In this document: in pieces, positions 1 to 5,761 of the stretch | Layout: every line of letters begins with the position of its first letter | How positions within the stretch are numbered: position 1 is the stretch's first letter | DNA from: Desulfobacterales bacterium | GTDB lineage: Bacteria; Desulfobacterota; Desulfobacteria; Desulfobacterales; JAFDCJ01 | Assembly: GCA_029932495.1 (NCBI GenBank) | Contig: JAOZPY010000178.1 | Location: 1 to 6,127 of the forward strand | Direction: 5' to 3' | DNA length: 6,127 nucleotides | Notes under the pieces: generated by a model | Told to the model about the DNA's origin: nothing | Database searches by the model: none | The model's input: the letters and a program-made list of their open reading frames with translations, nothing else | Position numbers and translations under genes: made by a program

Positions 1-477
1 GGAATTGTGGATTTCGATGTTCACCACGGCAACGGCACCCAGCATATTTTTGAAGACGATCCCAGTGTATTTTATTACTCCATTCACGAGCACCCATCTT
101 TTTCCTATCCGGGCACGGGACGGGAGTTTGAGAAGGGCAAGGATTTTGGTTACGGGTATACGAAAAATTCTCCGGTACTGCCGGGGCAGGGGGATGAAGA
201 ATATAAGCGCCTGATACAGCGTGACCTGCTGCCGGCTTTTGCCGAGTTCAAGCCTGAAGTCATCCTGGTTTCAACCGGCTTTGATGGCCATCGCGATGAT
301 GATATGTCGGACATAAAACTGTCCACGGAAGGTTTTTCCTGGATTATGCAGCAGGTTGTCGATATGGCCGCAAGCTATGCCAAAGGCAGGGTCGTATCCG
401 TGCTCGAAGGCGGGTACTGCCTGGCGCGCCTGCCGGAGCTTGCAAAAAATCACATCGAGATATTGCTCAATGCCTGA
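1..477 (+). CDS. Histone deacetylase family (class II-like) Zn-dependent deacetylase, 3' part
   Basis: The left end is cut by the window: the frame is open from base 1, and the GTG at 7 is an internal Val codon (GIVDFDVHHGNGTQ), not a start. About 158 C-terminal residues remain of a family usually 300-370 long. Numbering from base 1, Asp6 and His8 in DFDVHHGNG and Asp95 in STGFDGHRDD match the three zinc ligands of arginase-fold deacetylases, and Tyr139 in LEGGY matches the catalytic tyrosine. The PGTG and PGQGD stretches also fit. HHGNGTQ, rather than HHGDGV, points to the class II-like/acetylpolyamine amidohydrolase branch instead of canonical AcuC. The expected reaction is hydrolysis of acetyl-lysine or acetylpolyamine in the cytoplasm; the substrate cannot be told from sequence. 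An AcuB-like CBS gene follows after 66 bases in the same direction, which favours a role in protein acetylation. The half carrying the HH active-site histidines is outside the window. Confidence 0.92.
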   Translation, partial: GIVDFDVHHGNGTQHIFEDDPSVFYYSIHEHPSFSYPGTGREFEKGKDFGYGYTKNSPVLPGQGDEEYKRLIQRDLLPAFAEFKPEVILVSTGFDGHRDDDMSDIKLSTEGFSWIMQQVVDMAASYAKGRVVSVLEGGYCLARLPELAKNHIEILLNA

Positions 478-498
478 TGGTGGCAGGTTTGCCTGACA

Positions 499-513
499 AT
501 ATATAAAATATAT
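499..513. promoter_or_regulatory. AT-only inverted repeat upstream of the CBS gene; possible promoter element
   Basis: The 66-base gap between the deacetylase and CBS genes holds ATATAT-AAA-ATATAT, a perfect inverted repeat in an otherwise GC-rich region. It contains TATAAA, which could serve as a -10 element, but no good -35 hexamer lies 16-18 bases upstream. It may mark a promoter or operator for the CBS gene, or be nothing more than AT-rich spacer. Confidence 0.2.
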
Positions 514-543
514 CAACTTTTTAACCTGAACCAGGGGGAAATT

Positions 544-1242
544 ATGTTTGTCTCCAGATCCATGACCCGCAAGGTCATCACGGTGGATCAAGAAACCCAG
601 ATTCTGGATGCCCAGGAACTGCTGGCCGAAAAAAATATTCGTCATCTCCCCGTGGTCGACGCTGATGGTCGGCTTATCGGTATCATCACGGACCGGGACA
701 TCCGCAGTGCACTGCCATACCAGTTTTTCAAGCAAACATGCAGCGGGGAGGAGAAGCAGCAATTCTGCGATTTGAAAGTCAAAGACATTATGACGACCGA
801 TCCGCTCTCGATTTCTCCGACCTTTACTATCCAGGATGCCCTGCTGCTGATCCAGGACTCAAAGGTGGGGGCGTTGCCTGTCGTCGATGAAGAGGGCCGG
901 CTTAAAGGCATTATTTCGGTGCGCGATCTGCTGCGGGCGTTTATTAATGTGCTGGGAATCGGCCAGCCGGGGACGCTGCTGGGAATTTTGGTGGAGGAAA
1001 AAATCGGCCAGTTGAAAAAGATCGTCGACGCCATCACCGAGGAAAATATTTCCTTTGGCAGTGTCCTGGTGGGCCGGTACTGGGATGAAAACAAGCGTGC
1101 GGTGTTTCCCTACCTGCTGACCCAGAATGTCGCCCGGGTAAAGAAAAAATTGCAGGACCTGGGCTTTACTATCATTGATCCCATGGACTGGTATATTGAT
1201 CAGCTGCCGCAGGATGAACCGGGTGCAGAATCAGAGCAGTAA
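544..1242 (+). CDS. CBS domain-containing protein with C-terminal ACT-like domain (AcuB-like)
   Basis: A 232-residue cytoplasmic protein. CBS domain 1 covers about residues 4-56 and CBS domain 2 about 79-135. Each keeps the LPVVD...G-I/L-GII core and the Ser/Thr-x-x-Asp motif that contacts adenosine ribose-phosphate (T49-x-x-D52 and S125-x-x-D128), so AMP/ATP-type binding is plausible. Residues about 139-212, starting IGQPGTLLGIL and ending near LGFTII, look like an ACT-type fold. CBS-CBS-ACT is the architecture of AcuB, whose gene in Bacillus lies beside the deacetylase acuC and is tied to control of acetyl-CoA synthetase acetylation; here too it follows a deacetylase gene. ATG 544 is the clear start, with AGGGGG at 533-538 as Shine-Dalgarno. 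The 3' end overlaps or abuts the methyltransferase gene. A regulatory role is inferred; no catalytic motif is visible. Confidence 0.88.
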   Translation: MFVSRSMTRKVITVDQETQILDAQELLAEKNIRHLPVVDADGRLIGIITDRDIRSALPYQFFKQTCSGEEKQQFCDLKVKDIMTTDPLSISPTFTIQDALLLIQDSKVGALPVVDEEGRLKGIISVRDLLRAFINVLGIGQPGTLLGILVEEKIGQLKKIVDAITEENISFGSVLVGRYWDENKRAVFPYLLTQNVARVKKKLQDLGFTIIDPMDWYIDQLPQDEPGAESEQ

Positions 1243-2071
1243 TTCCAGGCCGGATGGCGTGGCTGCCGGCCGGGAATTATTCATATACTACCTCAAGGGC
1301 CGCTTGCGGCCGGAATACGAAAAAAATCTGGACCATTTTCTCGGCAACTGGGAGGAAGAAGAAGACTCTTTCTTGTTTTTTTCCAGGCCGGCCGAAGGGC
1401 AGGTGAAAGCGCTTCTGGGTCGTCAGCCGCAGCTGGAGTACGTTGACAGCTATCGCATGTCCTATGATCACTGGCTGGGTGAATCCTTTGCCGGCTTTGA
1501 ACATGGTCGTTTTCGGGTGGTGCCGCCCGGGCAGAGTGTTCAAGGTTTAGCCGGCCGGCTGTTGATTCAGCTGGATCCCGGCCTTGTGTTCGGCACGGGC
1601 ACCCATCCGACCACCCGCCACTGCCTGGAGGCACTCGAAATCGCGATCGATGCACCGGATGTGCACACCGTGGTGGATCTGGGCACCGGCACCGGTCTGC
1701 TGAGCCTGGCCGCAGCCCGGCTGGGATGCGAAAAGATTGCGGCCGTTGATTTGAACCGGCTGGCCGTTAAAACCGCCCGTAACAATGTCCGGCTCAATGG
1801 CCTGCAGCAGCAAATCGTGACGGTCCAGGCCAGGGCCCAGCAAGCCGTTGAATATCGCGCGGATCTTGTTGTCGCCAATATTCATTATGATGTCATGCGG
1901 CACCTTATCGATGCGCCGGGCTTTTTTACCAAAAAAAGATTTATCCTCTCGGGGCTTTTGCGCAGCGAGGCCAGGGCAATTGCCGACCGGCTGGCCGGGC
2001 GCCCGGTACGGATCCTGAAACAATGGACCCATGACGGCATCTGGCATACATTTTATGGGTGTACGGATTGA
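1214..2071 (+). CDS. prmA: Ribosomal protein L11 methyltransferase (PrmA-like), SAM-dependent
   Basis: With the ATG at 1214 this is a 285-residue protein, the usual PrmA length. Residues 121-134 (DPGLVFGTGTHPTT) are the PrmA signature before the catalytic domain. VVDLGTGTG at 153-161 is the SAM-binding motif I, AAVDLN at 176-181 the acidic strand-2 end, and ILSGLL at 244-249 the late PrmA motif. PrmA methylates amino groups of ribosomal protein L11. The motif after strand 4 reads VVANIHYDVM (220-228), where PrmA normally has VANIL, so the substrate could differ. The N-terminal third is weakly conserved. The start is uncertain: ATG 1214 overlaps the CBS gene by 29 bases and has a poorly spaced AGG; GTG 1223 and GTG 1259 (17 bases after the CBS stop) are alternatives. 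The ATG at 1175 would require a deep overlap and is unlikely. Confidence 0.82.
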   Translation: MNRVQNQSSNSRPDGVAAGRELFIYYLKGRLRPEYEKNLDHFLGNWEEEEDSFLFFSRPAEGQVKALLGRQPQLEYVDSYRMSYDHWLGESFAGFEHGRFRVVPPGQSVQGLAGRLLIQLDPGLVFGTGTHPTTRHCLEALEIAIDAPDVHTVVDLGTGTGLLSLAAARLGCEKIAAVDLNRLAVKTARNNVRLNGLQQQIVTVQARAQQAVEYRADLVVANIHYDVMRHLIDAPGFFTKKRFILSGLLRSEARAIADRLAGRPVRILKQWTHDGIWHTFYGCTD

Positions 2072-2089
2072 TTTGACCTTAATGTTGCA

Positions 2090-2101
2090 AAAGTCGACTT
2101 T
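2090..2101. repeat. 12-base perfect palindrome in the gap before the MBL gene
   Basis: The 60-base gap between the methyltransferase and the MBL-fold gene contains AAAGTCGACTTT, which reads the same on both strands. It sits 30 bases before the ATG, downstream of a TTGACC at 2073-2078. It could be an operator half-site pair, but it lacks a T-run and is not a terminator. A palindrome this short can arise by chance. Confidence 0.3.
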
Positions 2102-2131
2102 GATCGTCATCTACCGGGTAAAAGAGCAGGC

Positions 2132-2971
2132 ATGATCATTAAAATCTGGGGCTCAAGAGGCGCCATCCCGGTCTCCGGAAAACAGTATCTGGTCTACGGC
2201 GGTGATACCACCTGCCTGGAGATTCGCACCAACAGCGGAGATATCATCGTGGTCGATGCAGGCACCGGTATCCGCAGACTGGGCAATCAGTTGGCTGCCG
2301 GAAAGTCGGAGCAGTTGCACCTGCTTTTTACCCATGCCCACTGGGACCATCTGATGGGCTTTGCTTTTTTCCGGCCGTTGTTTTCCAAACGCTTTAAAAT
2401 TCGACTTTACCGCTGCTGCTTCCACGACAGATTTATCGCGGATATTCTGTCACAACTGATGGCACCCCCGCTTTTCCCGGTGTCCTATAGTGAGATCACC
2501 GCCCGTATGGACTATCCGGATGCCGGCCCGGAAGCATTTGATATCGGATCGGTGAAGGTCATTCCCATCGTTTTGAGCCATCCAAACGGCGGCAGCGGTT
2601 ATAAGTTTGTTGAAAACAACCGCAGCTTTGTGTTTTTAACTGACAATGAGCTGGGTTATGTCCATCCTGGCGGGTTGCGTTTTTCCGACTACCTGGATTT
2701 TTGCCGGCAGGCGGACCTGCTGGTCCATGATGCCGAGTATACTCCCGGCGAATATAAAACCCTCCGCACATGGGGGCACTCAAGCTATGCAGACGTCCTG
2801 GAGCTGGCCGCCCGGGCCGGGGTGAAAAAACTCGGGCTGTTTCATCTGAACCGGGAGCGCAGCGATGATGCCATGGAGGTCATTGTCAATGACTGCCGCA
2901 GCCGCATTGCCGCACAACATCTGAATTTGGAATGCGTGGGGGTAGCCGCGGATATGGTGTTTGAAATATAA
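2132..2971 (+). CDS. MBL-fold metallo-hydrolase (PhnP/COG1235-like phosphodiesterase family)
   Basis: A 279-residue soluble metallo-beta-lactamase-fold protein with no signal peptide. The opening IKIWGSRGAIPVSG, the GGDTTCLEI stretch and VVDAGTGIRRLG (40-51) are typical of the branch that includes PhnP-like cyclic phosphodiesterases. The metal site is complete: HAHWDH at 68-73 (His68, His70, Asp72, His73), His150 in LSHPNGG, Asp200 in LVHDAEY (with Asp171 in LTDNE also conserved-looking) and His238 in FHLNRER; His216 in WGHSSY is another family histidine. It is expected to hydrolyse a phosphodiester or similar ester with two bound metals; the substrate is not evident. Start ATG 2132 follows an AAGAGCAGG ribosome-binding stretch at 2122-2130. 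It lies 60 bases after the methyltransferase and 44 before the next ORF, so co-transcription is possible but not certain. Confidence 0.88.
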   Translation: MIIKIWGSRGAIPVSGKQYLVYGGDTTCLEIRTNSGDIIVVDAGTGIRRLGNQLAAGKSEQLHLLFTHAHWDHLMGFAFFRPLFSKRFKIRLYRCCFHDRFIADILSQLMAPPLFPVSYSEITARMDYPDAGPEAFDIGSVKVIPIVLSHPNGGSGYKFVENNRSFVFLTDNELGYVHPGGLRFSDYLDFCRQADLLVHDAEYTPGEYKTLRTWGHSSYADVLELAARAGVKKLGLFHLNRERSDDAMEVIVNDCRSRIAAQHLNLECVGVAADMVFEI

Positions 2972-3015
2972 AAGTCCTGTCAGTACCTTGCGCTTATGCT
3001 GATTTTGGAAATAAA

Positions 3016-3438
3016 TTGGAAAAGCAATTACTTTCAAAAAAAATAAGGCATCATTGTGAATCGGCAGGAATTGACGTGGTCGGGTTTGCCGGGGCCGCTG
3101 AATTTTCCGGCTATGCGTTAAACCGGCATCAAAGGCGAGATCCGAAACTGACGTTGCCAAACGCGAAATCCATCATTGTTGCTGGGATCTATATTGGTGG
3201 TGTAACCATGCCCGAGTGGAAAAACGCATGGTATGGACGAACGAGCAGGCTGTATCTTTCGGGCTTTTTCCTTGATGTCGTCAAACACATGCTGACCCTT
3301 TTGCAAAAAAGATATGCATCCTTTCATCAGCAAATACTGGTCGCGGATGCGAATGCGGTTGCGTTTTATAAATCCCTGGGGTTCGAGAGAGCTGGAAAAA
3401 CCGTGTCAATGTGGATTTATGCCGGAAATGACCATTGA
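3016..3438 (+). CDS. Chimeric ORF: QueG-like N-terminus fused to a GNAT acetyltransferase C-terminus; probable remnant
   Basis: A 140-residue ORF whose two halves seem to come from different families. Residues 1-90 (GIDVVGFAGAAEF, LPNAKSIIVAGIYIGG, YGRTSRLYLSGFFLDVVK) resemble the start of QueG/epoxyqueuosine reductase-type iron-sulfur proteins, normally about 280 residues or more; the cysteine-rich ferredoxin part is absent. Residues about 91-140 resemble only the end of a GNAT acetyltransferase: ANAVAFYKSLGFERAGK is the classic motif B region, while the acetyl-CoA P-loop (motif A) is missing. The join falls near 3283-3300. Neither half should be active by its family's mechanism, so it is probably a deletion or recombination scar kept in frame by chance; a new small protein cannot be excluded. 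The start is a TTG with a weak GGAA at 3007-3010. Hand-counted GC over 3001-3420 is about 46%, against about 67% in 3481-3600. The family assignments rest on recalled motifs. Confidence 0.6.
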   Translation: MEKQLLSKKIRHHCESAGIDVVGFAGAAEFSGYALNRHQRRDPKLTLPNAKSIIVAGIYIGGVTMPEWKNAWYGRTSRLYLSGFFLDVVKHMLTLLQKRYASFHQQILVADANAVAFYKSLGFERAGKTVSMWIYAGNDH

Positions 3439-3439
3439 A

Positions 3440-4192
3440 ATGAAAAAACAGAATCTGATCAAACAGGCGGCCACAGACCTGGCGGCGGCTGATTACGTGG
3501 TGGCCCTTACCGGGGCCGGCATTTCCATCGCAAGCGGGATCCCGCCCTTTCGGGGCAAGGGAGGGCTCTGGGAACGGTTCGATCCCATGGAAATCGCCCA
3601 TATTGATGCTTTCATGCAGGATCCGGCCCGGGTCTGGGATATCCTGGTGCGGGAAATGAAGGGGGTGATCGATCGCGCCCGGCCCAATGACGGCCACCTG
3701 GGGCTGGCCCGGCTGGAGCAGCTGGGCAAACTGAAAACCGTGATCACCCAGAATATTGACGGGCTGCACCAGGCGGCCGGCAACAGCGACGTGATCGAGT
3801 TTCACGGCTCCTTTGCCTGGCAGCGCTGCATGGACTGTGGAAAAAAATATGAAACCCGCAAGGTGGATATTTCCCAGATCCCCCCCCGTTGTGACTGTGG
3901 GGGGATTTTGCGGCCCGATGCCGTGTTTTTCGGTGAAATGATTCCCACCGAAGCGCTGTTGCGCTCCCGCCAAGCCGCTGCGGCCTGCGACCTGATGCTG
4001 GTGGTGGGCACCTCCGCCGTGGTCCAGCCGGCGGCGCTGATGCCGGTCATTGCCAAGGACAGCGGCGCCCGGGTGGTGGAAATCAATCCGGAGAAAACCC
4101 CCCTGACAGGGGAGATCAGCGACTACCTGATCATGGGCGGTGCCGGTGAGGTCATGAACCGGATTGTTGAAAAACTGGAACAAATGCTGTGA
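3440..4192 (+). CDS. NAD-dependent protein deacylase, sirtuin (Sir2) family
   Basis: A 250-residue cytoplasmic sirtuin, full length for a bacterial Sir2/CobB. Numbered from ATG 3440: GAGIS at 25-29 (NAD binding), GIPPFRG, TQNIDGLH around 103-110 with the Asn-x-Asp pair, catalytic His122 in EFHGS, a zinc site from Cys130, Cys133, Cys151 and Cys153, then GTSAVVQPA from 190 and EINPE from 214. It removes acyl groups from lysine, using NAD+ and releasing nicotinamide and O-acetyl-ADP-ribose. Overall it resembles archaeal Sir2-Af1. The Tyr-x-x-Arg pair of SIRT5/CobB-type desuccinylases appears replaced by Leu69 and Glu72, which argues for deacetylation rather than removal of acidic acyl groups. 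The second zinc pair is Cys-x-Cys instead of Cys-x2-Cys. ATG 3440 comes 1 base after the preceding stop; ATG 3428 and ATG 3419 are alternatives that overlap it. Its stop overlaps the next start. Confidence 0.94.
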   Translation: MKKQNLIKQAATDLAAADYVVALTGAGISIASGIPPFRGKGGLWERFDPMEIAHIDAFMQDPARVWDILVREMKGVIDRARPNDGHLGLARLEQLGKLKTVITQNIDGLHQAAGNSDVIEFHGSFAWQRCMDCGKKYETRKVDISQIPPRCDCGGILRPDAVFFGEMIPTEALLRSRQAAAACDLMLVVGTSAVVQPAALMPVIAKDSGARVVEINPEKTPLTGEISDYLIMGGAGEVMNRIVEKLEQML

Positions 4193-5745
4193 ACGATACG
4201 GATCGCCCCTGGATACAAACTGTTTCATTGACGCCGCCCAGTCTGCAGAACAACACCGCCGATGCCGAGCGGTTAATTGGCGCTTTGAAAGACCGGTTGC
4301 AGACCGATGTGGTTCACCTGGATTTGGATCTGCTGAAAGAACTGCCCGACCGGTTGAGAAAATGGGGATACCGCGTTTGTTGCCTTCTTTTCCGGGATCG
4401 TGATTGCTGGCGGGTCACCGCCATCACTCGGGTCGATGATCCCCACCCGCTGGCCGGGCTGGCGGTGGATCTGGGCACCACCCGGGTGGCGCTGCGCCTG
4501 GTGGATCTGTCCGACGGCCGCTGCCTGGCTGAAAACGGTTTTGACAATCCCCAGCTGGCGGTCGCCCCGGACGTGCTGGCCCGCATCCATTTTGCCGAAA
4601 ACCCCGACGGCTTAAGTCAGCTCAATGACCTGATCATTGCGGGTCTGAACCGGGCCATTGAAAAATTGTGCCATGCGGCAGGTCTTGAAGCGCATCGTGT
4701 TTATGCTGTCTCAGTGGCCGGCAACACCGCCATGACCCATCTGTTCCTGGGGCTTGATCCGCGATGGATCATTCGCGAACCCTATATCCCGGTGGTCAAC
4801 AAACCCGATATCTTCAAAGCGACCCAGCTGGGTCTTGCGGTGGCACCCTCGGCCCGGGCACTGATTTTTCCAAACGTCGGCAGTTACTTCGGGGGGGACT
4901 TGATTGCGGGTATTCTATACTCGGGCTTGCACCGACGGACGGATGCGGCCATCCTGGTAGACGTGGGAACCAATGCCGAAGTGATCCTGGGCAACCAGGA
5001 CTGGCTGATTGCCTGTGCCGGGGCGGCCGGCCCGGCCTTGGAAGGCGGGGTGACGGCCATGGGCATGATGGCAGCTCCCGGGGCGGTGGATCGTATCCGG
5101 ATTGATCCGCGCACCCGTGCTTTTGAAATTCATACCATTGAAGACCAGCCCCCCCGGGGAATTTGCGGCTCGGGGGTGATCGACCTGGCCGCCCAACTGT
5201 TTTTGTCCGGAATGGTCGATATCCGGGGAAAACTGGTGCCCGCCGCCGGCGGACAGCGTCTGAAAGAAATTGACGGGCTGGCGCACCTGGTGGTGGTGCC
5301 GGCCGATCAATCCGCCACCGGATCCGAGCTGACCATCAGCCAGGCGGATATTGACAGTCTCATCCGTTCCAAGGCGGCCATGTATACAATTTTGGAGACC
5401 ATCACGTCATCGGTGGGGATGCAGCCCGAGGAGTTGACAACTTTTTACGTGGCCGGCACGTTCGGCTCTTTTATCGATCCGCGGTCGGCCATCTGCATCG
5501 GCATGCTGCCGGATCTGCCCATGGGCAGTTACCAGTCCCTGGGAAACAGCTCGCTGGGCGGTGCCAGCCGGGCCTTGACTTCAGCCGGCTGCCTGGAAGA
5601 GATCGACCGCATCCGGGATCGTATCACCTACCTGGAGCTGAACGTCAACCAGGATTTCATGAATCGATTTTCCGCCGCCAAATTTTTACCCCACACCGAC
5701 ACCGCCCGTTTCCCCTCCGTTGAAAAATGGCGCAAGCCATCCTGA
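4189..5745 (+). CDS. DUF4445 / RACo-like ASKHA-fold corrinoid activator, lacking the [2Fe-2S] domain
   Basis: A 518-residue protein. Residues 5-92 match the linker region of RACo/RamA-type activators (LTPPSLQNNTADAERL at 14-29). From about 90 comes the ASKHA ATPase-like domain: LAVDLGTT 91-98, SVAGNTAMTH 175-184, DVGTNAEV 258-265, CAGAAGPALEGG 276-287, GICGSG 324-329, VAGTFG 421-426, GNSSLGGA 452-459, and the YLELNVNQDF...FLPH tail. Known relatives use ATP to drive reduction of the cobalt in corrinoid proteins of the Wood-Ljungdahl or methyltransfer pathways, with electrons from their own N-terminal [2Fe-2S] domain. That domain is missing: an in-frame stop at 4168-4170 leaves GTG 4189 as the only start near the linker, so an outside electron donor or a different role must be assumed. 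The GTG overlaps the sirtuin stop (GTGA), with TGGA at 4176-4179 as a possible ribosome-binding site, so translational coupling is likely. Confidence 0.88.
   Translation: MNDTDRPWIQTVSLTPPSLQNNTADAERLIGALKDRLQTDVVHLDLDLLKELPDRLRKWGYRVCCLLFRDRDCWRVTAITRVDDPHPLAGLAVDLGTTRVALRLVDLSDGRCLAENGFDNPQLAVAPDVLARIHFAENPDGLSQLNDLIIAGLNRAIEKLCHAAGLEAHRVYAVSVAGNTAMTHLFLGLDPRWIIREPYIPVVNKPDIFKATQLGLAVAPSARALIFPNVGSYFGGDLIAGILYSGLHRRTDAAILVDVGTNAEVILGNQDWLIACAGAAGPALEGGVTAMGMMAAPGAVDRIRIDPRTRAFEIHTIEDQPPRGICGSGVIDLAAQLFLSGMVDIRGKLVPAAGGQRLKEIDGLAHLVVVPADQSATGSELTISQADIDSLIRSKAAMYTILETITSSVGMQPEELTTFYVAGTFGSFIDPRSAICIGMLPDLPMGSYQSLGNSSLGGASRALTSAGCLEEIDRIRDRITYLELNVNQDFMNRFSAAKFLPHTDTARFPSVEKWRKPS
5723..5740 (-). 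terminator. Weak candidate terminator for the - strand gene
   Basis: Read on the - strand this is ATGGC-TTGC-GCCAT followed by T residues: a perfect 5-base-pair stem with a 4-base loop, extendable by one G-U pair, starting about 20 bases after the - strand stop. It lies inside the 3' end of the convergent DUF4445 gene. The stem is short, so termination would be weak. Confidence 0.3.
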
Positions 5746-5761
5746 CAACAGGGCATCAACA

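Noticed and set aside
1..477. Naming the first gene acuC
   Set aside because: The AcuB-like neighbour is suggestive, but the HHGNGTQ motif fits the class II-like branch better than AcuC, and half the protein is outside the window.
481..495. Possible sigma-54 promoter (TGGC...TTGC) before the CBS gene
   Set aside because: The TTGC begins three bases too close to the TGGC element; sigma-54 promoters tolerate almost no spacing change.
484..495. CAGG-TTTG-CCTG hairpin after the deacetylase gene
   Set aside because: The stem is only four base pairs and no T-run follows directly, so it does not qualify as a terminator.
1547..2110. - strand open frame of 187 codons opposite the methyltransferase
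   Set aside because: The opposite strand carries the PrmA signature and SAM motif; the antisense frame shows no family features.
3281..4228. Long - strand open frame of 315 codons opposite the sirtuin
   Set aside because: The + strand frame has a complete set of sirtuin motifs; the antisense frame is rich in His, Gly, Pro and Gln with no recognisable domain, as expected of a shadow in GC-rich coding DNA.
5741..5752. CCTG-ACAA-CAGG hairpin at the end of the DUF4445 gene as a + strand terminator
   Set aside because: Only a four-base-pair stem, and the T-run at 5766-5772 is too far downstream.
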